Below, piece after piece: positions 50,203-62,109 of a stretch of DNA of 64,000 nucleotides. The notes under the pieces were generated by a model. The model saw only the letters and a list, made by a program, of their open reading frames with translations. It did not search any database and had not been told where the DNA came from. This DNA comes from Stenopsyche tienmushanensis (lineage: Eukaryota; Arthropoda; Insecta; Trichoptera; Stenopsychidae), in assembly GCA_008973525.1 (NCBI GenBank), contig WACJ01000502.1:1054001-1118000 (forward strand). The letters are read 5' to 3'. The position numbers were made by a program, and so were the translations under genes. The stretch's first letter is position 1. The number at the start of each line of letters is the position of its first letter.

Positions 50203-52237
50203 CTGAATACCTTTCATCTCATCTATCTGCAGTGAATCTTAATATTGAACCCCTTTACACGAAGAAGATCTCTCTAATGGATGCACAAGAAGATGAAACG
50301 ATAATGATCTTTAGAATAAGCTTAAATAGTTTAACCATTCATCGAGAATAACCTCTTTAATTTTTGCCAATGGTATATTAAAATAATTTTAAAAAATCAC
50401 AATACTTTCTTCGATATGCCGATTGATTTATATAAAAGATCTATGTGCTTATATGTGCTTAAGTTTTTATAAAAATCAACAAGTTTTTTCAAAGTTTTCA
50501 TATGAAGTGTCCGATTTTATTTGCAGTGTCAAATGTGCTCTCCTATTTGTTAAAATTATTAATATATTCTAAATTATGTTAATATGCCTTTATTACGTTG
50601 AAAAATATTTAAAGTGAACCACGTCGATAGCTGATGGTAGCATTGATGATAAAAAATCACAAACGGAAGATGAGCGAAATCCATTGATCCTTGCACATTA
50701 CTAATGTTGCTTATATTAAAGTTAAATGAATCCATATACGAAAATTTTATCTTAGATTATATATTCACTCACTATTGTGGAACTATTCGTATTATCATCT
50801 GAAAATAAATTTAAGCGTAAAAAAGCCCTAATTCATCGAGGTGATATTTTTTCTTCCCAAGACGACACGTCACTTAACCAACCCATGCACCAAGATAAAT
50901 TAGTCACGATCAAGATTTATCACATTCTTCGTGTGTTTCAGCATTCTCCGGATGTTCTGAATATGAGCCCGGTACTAATATTGGTAATGATGATCCTAGA
51001 CAAATTTCAACATCATAGATTGCTTGGGCATTCTTCAAAAAAAGTTCAAGATGAAACACAAAAAAAGTCATAATTGTTCATTTTGATTTTGACTTTTTTT
51101 TTAGATTAATTGGCATTATTTAAGTACGCAATAAATTAAAGTACTATTTTTTAAAATTAGTTTAAGTAAAATTGAAAATGTTTGATGTTAATTTACGGCA
51201 CACATTTTCAGTCGAAGCTGGAAACCTAATCAGACGTACTTGGAATTGTGTTTGCCGTTTCTGTTAAAAAATGAATATTCATTTTGATGATATTGTCTTT
51301 TGCGAGACACTCCCTGTAAGAAGAGTATTTTTATAAGCGCCCCAAAAAAATGTTTTCTTAGGCAACATTTTCAATTATATATCAAATTTTCATTTCAATA
51401 GGTTCTTGAATGGCTTACGCCCACAAATATTTTCCTATTTTTGAAATTGGTCGAATTTATGATGAAATTCTCATTTAATCACACGTTTCTAATCATCGAT
51501 TAGCAAATAAAGCTTACAGTGATAAAATTTAGTCTTCGTTCAGGATTTTTTTTATAGATTTTTATATTTTTATATTATTTGACAAAATTTTGTGATCGAA
51601 CACAAATGAATTATTTTTGAAATAATTAGGCATGAATCAGATAGGCAGAGGGCTTTATATTTTTTATGACTAAAATATGACTAAACATTACCCTTTAATT
51701 TTTATATGTCAGTTATTAGCAAGGGGAAAATTTGTTTACTTAATTTCCAATGGGATATCATTAGCAAAATATTTTGAAAGTATTTCTCAGAAAGTTGATA
51801 AATGGCACTACGTTAGTGAAACATTATGACGTATTATCTCCTCGATTAATCTTGATCTTGAAAATCCATCAGAATAAATAAATAAAACAGGTCCATCGAG
51901 TGATCTCACCCACTTTTTAAACAAACGTCAGTTACGCAGGATATAGGAGGTTCTTTATTGCTTGGATATAAACTATTTGGACATATTTAGGAAAAGCAAC
52001 TTTTGACTAAATACGGTCATCCCAATTTCAAATCCATTGGGAGCTTAGTAGGAATTCTGAAATACACTTAAGCGCCATGTTGGTCCTTGTGAGAAAAGGG
52101 TTGATCGGACTGTCTCTATTTTAAGAAGCCCTTTTTTAAAAAAATCAATGAATTGTAAATTATATTAATAATATTTAATCGTCATTGCATTTATACATAA
52201 TCAGCCTGATGACTCGTTAGGTGAGTTACATCCGATG
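50203..52237. other. Intergenic or intronic DNA, no gene seen
   Basis: AT-rich. The 98-codon plus-strand frame at 50777-51073 is Lys/His/Gln-rich at its ends and unrecognised. Confidence 0.5.
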
Positions 52238-52241
52238 TTAA

Positions 52242-52487
52242 AACACATTGCGGTCCGTTCACGCGAAAACGCGTGTTTTCGCGTGTTTGTTATATGAACT
52301 TTTGACGTAAAAAAAAAAATATATCAACGCTATATTTTTTTCTAGTTTCGCCGAGAGATGATCTTATATATATTTAAGACTTGAATAAAAAATTAAAACT
52401 ATTAAAAAAAATTTTTTTTCACTGGGAAATTGAACGACTAAACATGTGATCTCCCACATTTGCAAAAATTCTGCGGCCCGTAATGTG
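52242..52487. mobile_element. TTAA-flanked MITE with internal hairpin (piggyBac-like)
   Basis: The left end is TTAA then AACACATTGCGGTCCG; the right end, on the other strand, is TTAA then CACATTACGGGCCG. The shared CACATTRCGGKCCG core matches at 12 of 14 positions. TTAA lies at 52238-52241 and 52488-52491. Near the left end ACGCGAAAAC (52261-52270) and GTTTTCGCGT (52275-52284) form a perfect stem with a 4-nt loop. About 246 bp, non-coding. TTAA target and end type suggest piggyBac; no transposase is present. Confidence 0.65.
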
Positions 52488-52491
52488 TTAA

Positions 52492-54831
52492 TATTGTCGT
52501 AATATTTCCATGTTGAAGGGCTTCAATCTCTGAATCTCGTGAATTCCATGAATATTCAACATGAATGTATCAGAACTTTAACAGTCCTGTCTATTGAATT
52601 GACGGAGTATTAAATATTTTATACGATTTTATTTAAATACTTTTATAAAATTATCATAAGATTGTCTTATTTTAAGATTTTCTTGATTATTATAATATTG
52701 TCTTTAAGAGCTCCTGTTCAACATTATAATTGTTAAAAACTACAAAATCATTAAAAACACACTTCTGAATCTAAATTTCGTTTATGCGGTAGAACTTCCA
52801 ACTTAAACAACATAGGTAGTTTTCGATTTACAACGATTCACACTAAAAATTATATAAAACCTAATTTTTATAATTCCCTAAATTTTAATATAAGTTTGTA
52901 TATATTTTAGGGAACACCGCAATTTTTTACAATGTATGTGAAATGTGATTCGTTTCACAACAAGGTAAAAGTCAAAAGCAAAATTTTGTCCATTTACGAC
53001 CAATGTCTAATAAAAAAGTCGCTTGGTTAATGATTATGGTGACTAATTGGCGAGAATTTAAATAAAGCTTTGTCTTCTTTAAATAGGCGCCCCTATTAAC
53101 CGGCGTCCTAATTAACTAAAACTAAATTTAAAAGCAAATACTGCAATATAAAATTAAATAGCTGTATTTATTTGTATTCTATTTCGTGTCTACTTTTTAT
53201 AGAAATCATTCTTTATGTATTTTTAGTATTGGGAATTTGAGTAATGCGAATTTTGAGCGGCGTCCCTTATAACAACCACAGCAGTTTTATTGAAAGGAAC
53301 TTCTTGGAGCACAAGTAGTCCAATACACCCTCTGCTAAAAGGGTATAAATGATTGGTCAATACTTTATTCAAATTTATTCTCCGAAGCAAACTTTAAGAT
53401 AACCTTTGTGGCGTAGAGCGGGAATGGTCCTAAGCTCGGTCACATACCGCAGGAGTAGGAACCGAAAAAGTGAGTGCCCTCGTTACAAGTGTGGACGATT
53501 ATTTTCTGGAATATTCATAAGTGTCTGCTGGAATAAATTGGATTGTTACGCTTAATTCTCTTTGTTCCAGCTTGATAAAACAGGAAAATTGTACGCAGAG
53601 TTACGTAAAACCAGCATATATACGCGGAGGAGGAACGATACTTAGTGGCCATTAGTGCTACTGAAATGGGAAAAGTTGTTCCCCGAACTGTGACCGTCCG
53701 GGAACATCCAACCCCCCAGCTATCGACTTTTTAACTTCCGACGGAAACGTTTTGTGCGATGCATTTAATCTGATTACGCCCGTTTTCCCGTTTCGGCCGC
53801 CTCTCACTTGACCAGCAACCCTCAGCAGACGAAGAACAGCTGAAATCTGCAATTGTGCCGAAAATAAACAAGTGGATCTGATTTCATTAAACAGCATTTA
53901 TTTTAAAATTCTTTCTAGAGTTTTTTAATGGTAATAAAATTGAATTAGTTCATATTTCAAATATATCTATGCCTATTTATATACAAATGAGTATTTTCTA
54001 ATGCTACTACTAAAATAAATCTATTTACTTCTTCCTTGAATACGATTTCTTCTACTGATGCATGCAATGCAGTATTTCAATATGAAGTGCATAATCGAAC
54101 AAATACATCTTAATTAAACTATATTGATCTTAAAACTTATGTAAGAACTATTCAAATCGTGTGCAAATCAATATTGAAAGTCAAACTAAAGTGTAGAGAC
54201 AAACGAAGAAGACGTTTTACCTCACTACCTCAGTCCTCGCTACCATACATATATATAAAATATTACCTCATATCGGATAATATGGAAAAGATTGTATATC
54301 ACCAACAGTTTGTTATATATATTGAAGAAAATTGAATGCATTATAAATTCAATTTTCTTTTATCTAAAAAAATTGTAGATAGCTACAAAAATTAAACTCG
54401 GAACTTCGAAAATTCGACCTGAATTAATCAATCAATTGGATTTTTACTTATTTATTTATTTATACACAATGATTTAAATGGAAAAATACTTTAGTAACTT
54501 TTGTTTTTTTTTTAAATACGACTTTACTTATGCATCAACCTAATATATACACGTCAAAGCTTAAACTACAATCATTTGACAGTATGATGCCTATGAAAAA
54601 TGTTATTATATAAGGTTATTCTTCTAATGATCCAAAGGAAATGGAAACGAGTCATGGCCCTCCTTAGTAGTTCTTATTTTTAGCTAAATTTAATTACTAC
54701 GTGTCTCACACGATATTGTAGTTTAAGACTCAGCACATTGAAGCTGAGCTTATTAATACAATTTATGTAAATATTATTCTAAATATGTTATGGTTCTGAT
54801 ATAAAATATTATCTATTAAGTTTAATTACAG
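52492..54831. other. Intergenic or intronic DNA; less AT-rich patch at 53400-53900
   Basis: No gene recognised. The minus-strand 79-codon frame at 53658-53897 falls in the GC-richer patch and has no known domain. A TTTA simple repeat lies near 54448-54463. Confidence 0.45.
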
Positions 54832-54997
54832 CTACCTATAATATGGCAAGAAATTGTAGATACTCCTGTAAAATGGCGTGTCGGCGAAATTGTAGATAGT
54901 GGAGGAAAATATATTATTGATTAAAATGTTAAATTGTATTATATTTACACTATTTAAAAAATCGCAAAAATGCGCACGAACTTTTGGACTGACCTGA
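54832..54997 (+). mobile_element. Mariner 3' end with transposase C-terminus, TIR and in-frame duplication
   Basis: The plus strand encodes LPIIWQEIVD, then a near-repeat KWRVGEIVDSGGKYIID and a stop (54922-54924): the C-terminal motif of a mariner transposase, partly duplicated in frame. About 50 bp later comes TGCGCACGAACTTTTGGACT and the terminus GACCTGA followed by TA (54998-54999), a mariner TIR (reverse strand TCAGGTCAGTCC). The 5' end of the element is not present. Three other scraps of the same family lie at 55823, 57825 and 59899. Confidence 0.8.
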
Positions 54998-55218
54998 TAC
55001 ATTAAATTTACCAGGCATTTTTCACTTATTTTTTGGTCGAAATTACGAGAGATGCTTTTATAATTACTTTAAATGCTTAATGGGGTTGAAAATTATGTTG
55101 CTTATTTTTAATCAAATGTATCTAAACACATATTGGCGTATTTATAGACCCGATTATTCGATTTAAACAAGATATCAGAACAAAAACATTTTTAGAATAA
55201 TATCTACATAAATTGTAA

Positions 55219-55672
55219 TGTAGCGTGGGGGATTTACCATCCCCACGTAGTAGCACTGTTAACAGCGATATCTTCCATCTCTCTAGATGCAATGTATTAT
55301 TTTAACAGCGCCATCTCTTGTGGCCCTACGGAGACATTGCACCTGCATACCGACCGATCGCTTTTTGCGCGTACACCGTTGCCGATTGGGTAGTGACGTG
55401 CAGGAAGCGGGAGTCGGGAGAGTCGCGGTTAGCCTTGGCTGCGGGAGGTCGTCCCTCCTGCAGCCAGATCTCTCTCTCTCTCACGTGGAATAAATAGTTA
55501 TTTAGAGAAGAAAGTCTTTCTATCCGAGGCTCATCTATTCCCATCCAATCGTCCAGCAACATCATGGTTCGAAAGAAGAACGGACCTGTGCGTGGCCATC
55601 CCGATGAGTACGTGGAGGCGAGGAGCCGTCCGGGGACTCTGCCCCCGAGAGCGCCCCCGCCTCAATATTACA
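55219..55672 (+). mobile_element. Solo LTR with 4-bp target duplication
   Basis: 454 bp starting TGTAGCGTGGGG and ending CAATATTACA, so TGTA..TACA termini. The 4-bp direct repeat GTAA flanks it (55215-55218, 55673-55676). A hairpin (GTGGGG/CCCCAC) lies just inside the 5' end, and a CTCTCT run with AATAAA (about 55489) fits the U3/R polyadenylation region. An ATG-initiated short frame (MVRKKNGPVRGHPDEY) starts at about 55564 in the U5-like part and resembles one in the old copy at 6551-6825. No gag-pol sequence or second LTR is present, so this looks like the product of LTR-LTR recombination. The 4-bp duplication suits Gypsy or BEL elements. Confidence 0.75.
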
Positions 55673-57824
55673 GTAACAATAAGCTCAGCTTCAATTCAAG
55701 CTTACTCTTAAGCTACAGTATCGTTTGAGATATGTAGTAATGAAGTTGGGCCAAACATAAAAACTATTAGAGAAGACCGTAACACATTTATATTTCTTTT
55801 GAAGTATTAGAAAAATATTCATAGGCGGCGAGAAATTGTAAATGGTGGAAGAAAATATACCATTGATTTAAATTGTAAAATCCCAAAAGTGTCATTATTG
55901 TAATATTGTTATATTTCTGTTCTGTTTTTACAGCTATTTTGATAGGCGCCATCGCATGTGCAGCGTTATATCGTCGTTAGCATTTTGTGCAAATGCTTCC
56001 AGCGACGATATATCATTATCTGGCACTAAAAGAGTTAAAACTATGTTCTATTATTAAAAAATATTTTAATCAAAATTTCTAATGATCAAAGTGCATTAAC
56101 GGTTTAATGATTCAAACATTATTTTTTACATCCAAATTCTCGTAGCTTCTAGTAGCTATGGCATATTAAATGTAATATTCGTCAAAGTATTAATGATGGT
56201 GTTCTCATAGAAGATACGTTTTGATATGGTGCACTTAGTCATATTGGAAAATGCATTTCGTGGTAGTGTGTTTATTTGTACCATGTCTTTGTTTAATTGA
56301 CATGCAATAGGTTCATTAATCGACTCACATTCACGGAACATACTTCAATGGATATGCATACACTCTATGTTAGTTATGTGCCATTGGAAATGCTTATAGT
56401 TTAATATTATCGATTAATATCTTGAGAAATTTAATGGGTAATTTTCAAGTGTTCTCGATCGAAACGCCATGATGTGGCGACAAGCCATACTACCAAATTG
56501 CACGCTCGCAACCATTATGGCTAACTTAATAGCTTTCAAATTAATGTGATTAATACATGGAATTGCATTATGCCATGCATTTATGGATCATTAGGGTTTC
56601 ATATTTAATGTGTGTGTTCAAAATTCCATATAATATTTTAAACATCACAAGAGATTTGTTGTTCATAATTAAGCATTTTTCAGGTTGATTAATCTCATAA
56701 TGTGCATAAAAAATGAAAATATCTCGCTCGAGACGTCGCGTCTTCCAACTCAAACAACACGGTTAGCGGCAGGTCTGATGGTCCATTTAGCTGCATAAAT
56801 CATAGGGATGCAGAATAATGAAGATTCCGGGTTAAAATTTCGAAACGTGCTACCAATTACTATTGAAAATCGTCCATGACACGTTATTTGACAGGCCCTG
56901 TGAAAAAATGATTTAACGATGCCACACTTAAAGCCAGTTAACATCTCCGAAAATATTCCCGTCGTCTCATTTGATTTCGTGGACTTTTTCTGTTTTGTTG
57001 GGTCGAAGAACTCATTTACATGCGTTAATGGACCGATGAATATTATAATTGCACATTAAAGGACACTTCCATTCTTATTTCGAATCGTTCCATCAACATC
57101 TGAGTTCTTGAAAATGTTATTTTGGGACATTGTATACTTAATGAACTGGGCATAATTTTTCACAATTTCGATACACCAATAAGTCTTCGAATCGATGGCA
57201 AACAATAAATTTAATTGAACTGCAATTTATCTTCAGCTGTTAATGCCAACGGAAGCAAAGATACACAGGGGTGATTTTCTTGCATGGAGCAGACATTTTT
57301 TTTAATGAGATTTAAGTCACTAATGACAGGGATGGAACAAAATGGAACTCGTAAAAAATCCAACAAAGATTTATTCAATTAAAAATGCAGATTGTTAACA
57401 TATGGAGTAAGCGATTATGTCTTGTGTTACCATAAAGCACTGTTAGTCGGAAGTTGACTATCTGCACTTTGCATAATTTGCACTAACTATGTAATTGTGT
57501 TGCTTAATTATTCCACACGTTAATAACACTTTTTATCGTGTAATTAATTAACCATGAACGTTTTTTTACTAAATTTATTTCTTAATGCCCATTAGAAGGA
57601 AATTAACACTGATCATTTATATTTCGACGTCCCTCAATTTACACGGTTATACTGAATAACCGTGTAATTACAATTTTCTTTTAAAAAATACATACGTATA
57701 TTCACAATATTTTTATAATTTTCATACGTCTTCCAGTTTTTTCGTACTTTACAGTCTTTTTACTAGGGAAAAAGCTAAGTTTTTAACAAGATGTACAAAA
57801 TAGATTTTCAAGTTTTTTAACTAA
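55673..57824. other. Non-coding DNA; mariner scrap at start, possible regulatory patch later
   Basis: Apart from the scrap at 55823-55869 no gene is seen. 56150-57600 carries many TAAT/ATTA homeodomain-type core sites and less extreme composition, which could mark a regulatory region, but this cannot be tested from one sequence. Confidence 0.4.
55823..55869 (+). pseudogene. Mariner transposase C-terminal scrap
   Basis: Encodes RREIVNGGRKYTID, matching the EIVDSGGKYIID C-terminus at 54832-54924. No terminal repeat follows, so only the coding end survives. Confidence 0.55.
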
Positions 57825-57912
57825 AAACCAGTGTCTTTCTTCAACAATGGAATTAAAAAGCTACCTGTAAGATGGCGAGAAAAAATGCGCACGAACTTTT
57901 GGACTGACCTGA
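57825..57912 (+). mobile_element. Mariner 3' end scrap with internal deletion
   Basis: Encodes KPVSFFNNGIKKLPVRWRE, the penultimate part of a mariner transposase. It then jumps directly to AATGCGCACGAACTTTTGG and GACCTGA, followed by TA (57913-57914). The codons for IVDSGGKYIID and the 3' UTR are deleted, unlike the copy at 54832. Confidence 0.75.
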
Positions 57913-57914
57913 TA

Positions 57915-59898
57915 ATTGAAAATGTATAAAATTATGGAGATGGTTCTTATACACGTTTATTGGCAATTAATTCTTCAATATAAAAAAAACTATATTTTTA
58001 ATGAATTTGATTTAATTAGAATTTAAAATAAGTATCTTTTGACAAGTTCAAGATTTTTATTTTCTCAAAGAGAAAGCTCTCAGCAGCGAGAAAGCTAAAG
58101 AACCAGTGGGAAGAATACGTCTTTATGCAGCCAAAGCTATTAATTGGTGGAAATCTGATGAATTACTCTAGAAAAGTTGTTTAATTATGATATTACAGAG
58201 GGTATTTTATACCCCGCGATACGTTGTCATCTATTTGTATATTCGATATCGAATTCGTTTTTAATGCATTGAACAAATACAGATGTATTACTATATTGAT
58301 ATAAATGGAAAAAAATTCAATTTACTTCAAATAAACTGCTAAGCCCGATAAGAAAAAGCTATTGCCACGAGTAAAACATTGTAGACAGGTATTACTGGAA
58401 GTTATTGCCCGTCAACATTTTTTCTTGCATTGGATCTCCTCCCCTTTGGATGTCTTACGAAGTATGGCTCGTTCAAAACACAGGAAGAATCGGGAAAAAT
58501 ATTTTGCCGATATCGATCCGTATTCGAGGGATAAGGAGGATGAGTATCCATATGGAGGTCATAAGATAGCAGAGTGAAAGCATTTTTTTCCGGTTGTAGT
58601 AAAAAGTCTTCCGACATCTGACATTCCAGTAGCTCATAGCGCGGATGCCGAAATAAAACCTCAGGATATGTGTGACATAAATTATTCGTCAGCACATGAG
58701 ACATGTTTGCAGCGGCCCTCTTTGTAAACATTAACATTTTCCGTATTTTACGGCCCGAGTGAGACAAGACCTGATGATTAATGCGATACTGAAGATGACA
58801 CGTCTCATCTTTGAGCTTTATGATGATGACGTTAATATAAATCACTAGACTCGCATCGGAAGCATCAGCTACCGCAGTCTACGACCATCGTAAATCAACT
58901 TTAGTTACTTCTCTCTGTGTGCGCCAATATGCTGTCAAAAGCTCAAATTACGGGCAATTATAGACATTCAATATTGTCAATCCAAAAAAAATGTTTGAAA
59001 TGTTTGAAAATCTTCTCAAATTCGTCATCAAGTAAAAATGCGTTGTACTGAGGCCAACGAACCCGTTTAAAGAAAGCTCGCTCACGAAGTTAATAAGTTC
59101 GCTTAATTGATATTAAAGCTTCGTTTACTCAATATTCAATACAATCGATACATTTTTACCGAGGGAGTGTACGTCCTTCCTGAATTTCAATTTTATCAAC
59201 TCTTCGTGGAAAAATAAGTTTGAGGAGCGAATTTAATTAAAAAACAATGAAATGAGTTTTCAAATCTAAACAATGAAATAGAGAGCGAGTTCAAATAAAA
59301 GCACACAAAAATGTATTTTTAGCATTCCAATAGAAGCTCCTCTATTGTTGTTGCTCAATATTCAAATTGGTTTTTAACCAACGAAGAAGCGAACTCCGTC
59401 GGGCAAAAAGTGATATACAAACGTGCACAATTGTCGCAAAAAATATGCAAATAGTTGTATCTCTTATATGATTTTATCATACAAATGTTACAGTTATGTT
59501 CGAGTCTAGTTCAGAGCAGAAGTTTGCTTTTGAATGTGGATCGGCACTTGTTAAAAACCAAAAATTTGCAGCAAAAATTTGCATATCAACTTCTATAACA
59601 TCGCAGCATTCCTACCATGCAGTTCTCGAATTTTGTTGAAAATTCCTATATAAAATTCTCAAAATAATAATACAAACCTATGAATTGACATTTTTGTGGT
59701 TTTCAAAAATTGTAGAGAGCTTATAATTAAATTCTTTTCATCCGATCATCCCAATCATAGCAAATGGGGCGAATATTATTTATATACTGATTTTTGCTTC
59801 TTGCCTCAGATCGTTTGGGAAAGTATCCAAGCTTGGAAAGTGGGTACGGCCTGAGCTATCCGAATTCAATTTTAAACATTTCAAGCTTTGTTGGCTCA
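57915..59898. other. Non-coding DNA with one two-strand open region
   Basis: 58362-58845 is open on both strands: a 147-codon minus frame (58402-58845) and a 71-codon plus frame (58362-58577). Neither has a recognisable domain. A less AT-rich composition there lowers stop frequency, so chance is likely. Nothing else seen. Confidence 0.35.
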
Positions 59899-59999
59899 AA
59901 ACCAGTGTCTTTCTAGAGCAATGGTATTAAAAAGCTATTTGTGAGATGGTGAGAATTTTCAATTTTCAATAATACGCACGAACTTTTGGACTGGCTTAA
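59899..59999 (+). mobile_element. Mariner 3' end scrap, older copy
   Basis: Same order as 57825-57912: a decayed PVSF.SNGIKKLFVRW coding tail with two stops, a short AT-rich spacer, then ACGCACGAACTTTTGGACTG and terminus GGCTTAA followed by TA (60000-60001). More substitutions than its relatives indicate an older insertion. Confidence 0.7.
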
Positions 60000-60001
60000 T
60001 A

Positions 60002-62100
60002 TTATTGAAACCACAATAAAATAAGAATGAACATTATTCATTCAGTTTATCTGATCAGAAACAGACGATGTCATAATTATTTTGCCAATCATATCATAAT
60101 TTCTATGGTATTATGTGAAACATCAACAAATAAATAATGGTGAACCTTTTTCTCAGGGGATGTTAAATCTATGCAGGGGAGGGGATTTTGATCCCGATAC
60201 ATTCAAGATCAATAAGTAAGCTTTGTACCAAAATGTTGTTTGATAGGGAAGATTTCTGTCGTTTTCTGAGAAGTTCGTCATCGTGAAGTGTCATAGCAAA
60301 ACATTTTTCTGTTATCTGTCTCCACATTCACCTTGCAGCACCTCTTCTCTGATATGATACCAAACGAATCCCGTGGGCTTTCCTGGCAAAAGTGTCATCG
60401 GGGCAAGTCGAAACATGAGGGATAAATCTCCTTTGGAGATCCCAACCCACTTTACAGTATTTTGAACATGAATTTCTGAGTTAAAAATTTTACAATATTG
60501 CATTTAAAAAAGAAAATAAAATATTTGTACGTCTTTTAACCTGCTTAAAATTCAAATTAAATACAGAAATGGGGTGAATCAGATATGTCGAAATTTAACT
60601 ATGTATTTGAAAATGGCATACACTTTAATTTGGCATTAAGAAAAGCAGATAATATTTGCTTTTAATCACTTGAAAGTGTCTAACCAATTCCGCCTCCCCT
60701 GTTTGTGTGTTTATGAACCCGTCCATGAAATTCATCGAATATAAAAATAAAATTAATCCAACATAAATAACCACGGGGGAGCATTAATTGAGCTCTCCCG
60801 TGAGACACGGCGAGAGAAATAATCAAAATGTCTGACACTATTAAATAGATTCCAACCCTCGAATTACGGCCGATGAGTCTGACTCACCCCCTACCAGGAA
60901 ACATCACCCCTGCGTGAATATATATCGGCCCAAGGAGGAAACAAAAACAACCCTCGCGATTAAAAATAAATATACAATGAACATGTGCATGTTTGATAAT
61001 AATACTAACCCCAAACTGTATCAACATCGTTGCGAATTTGAGAACCAATGTGAATGAATGACGCCGGCCTAGCGAACAATTGGTAATACATTTATAACGA
61101 AGTCAATGTTTAACCTTTTCCCTATTTCCAGCTAAAGATTTATTGTCTTATTAGTAGTTCAAAATAGAACATCTGTGGGAATAAAGGGTATTCTGTTAGC
61201 GTTGATAAATTAAATTTGAACATAAGCAAAATTAATAATTTAATTAAAAAATTTCAATGTTGGCATTTTGCAAAAGTACCATTTTATTATGATCATAAAA
61301 AAATATGAAATTAGACCTAAAGCATTTATTTTACACTCTGTTTTAAAAATTGTGTTCATTAAAATAATTATGAATGTTAATTTCTCTTGTTGTCTCCTGA
61401 AAAAGTCAAGAGACGACCTTGCAATATTTTTGTACATAAATTTGCATAATTTTTTTACAAGGATGTTTCAAAAACTGGCTCTCAAATGCTCGCCAATTTA
61501 TATAGTTTATTATTTGATTTGAGGACATATGGTCTATACATTGAATGGTCTTGTGTGAGGGTATCACATGTTTATTGCTTGGTCATTTATTGCAGTTTGG
61601 AAGGCCAGCAAGAGCGGCAAGGTTTTCATGGCCCTGGACGTAAATCCAGCTTTCTCCCCAACACTAAGCCCAATTTGTAACGTGCTGGACAGTGCGTTCT
61701 ATTTCACTTCACTTGTGGCTCTTCCACTTGCTCGCACCTACATTATTCACAACCAAAATCAGGAGTCTTGAATTTTTTTAGCTCATTTTTTTTTGGTTGC
61801 TTTTGCAAAAGAGAGTTTAATGCGATTCTAATCGCCCGAATGATCCCTATTTGAAATTAACGAATAATAATATCCAGATTATAGCGATGAAATGTAAATT
61901 TAGCTCCGGAGTTACGTTACGTGGGCTTAGGACTTACGTTACGTTAGCTTAGATTACGGAACTTCTTCTATGTACGTTATTATAAAAATTAAATCACTAT
62001 ATTTTTTTAATTTTCAAAAAAATATCCCAAATATGATATGTCGTTTATCTTGCATTGGTAATGCAAATGGCAATGTTCGATCACCAAATTTAGAAACATA
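60002..62100. other. Intergenic or intronic DNA, no assignable gene
   Basis: Short frames at 60312-60503 (minus) and 61486-61771 (plus) translate into partly protein-like sequence but match no family I know. Confidence 0.45.
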
Positions 62101-62109
62101 ATCATTGTA

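Noticed and set aside
60312..60503. Minus-strand 63-codon frame as a retroelement fragment
   Set aside because: Partly protein-like but no motif could be matched to a known family.
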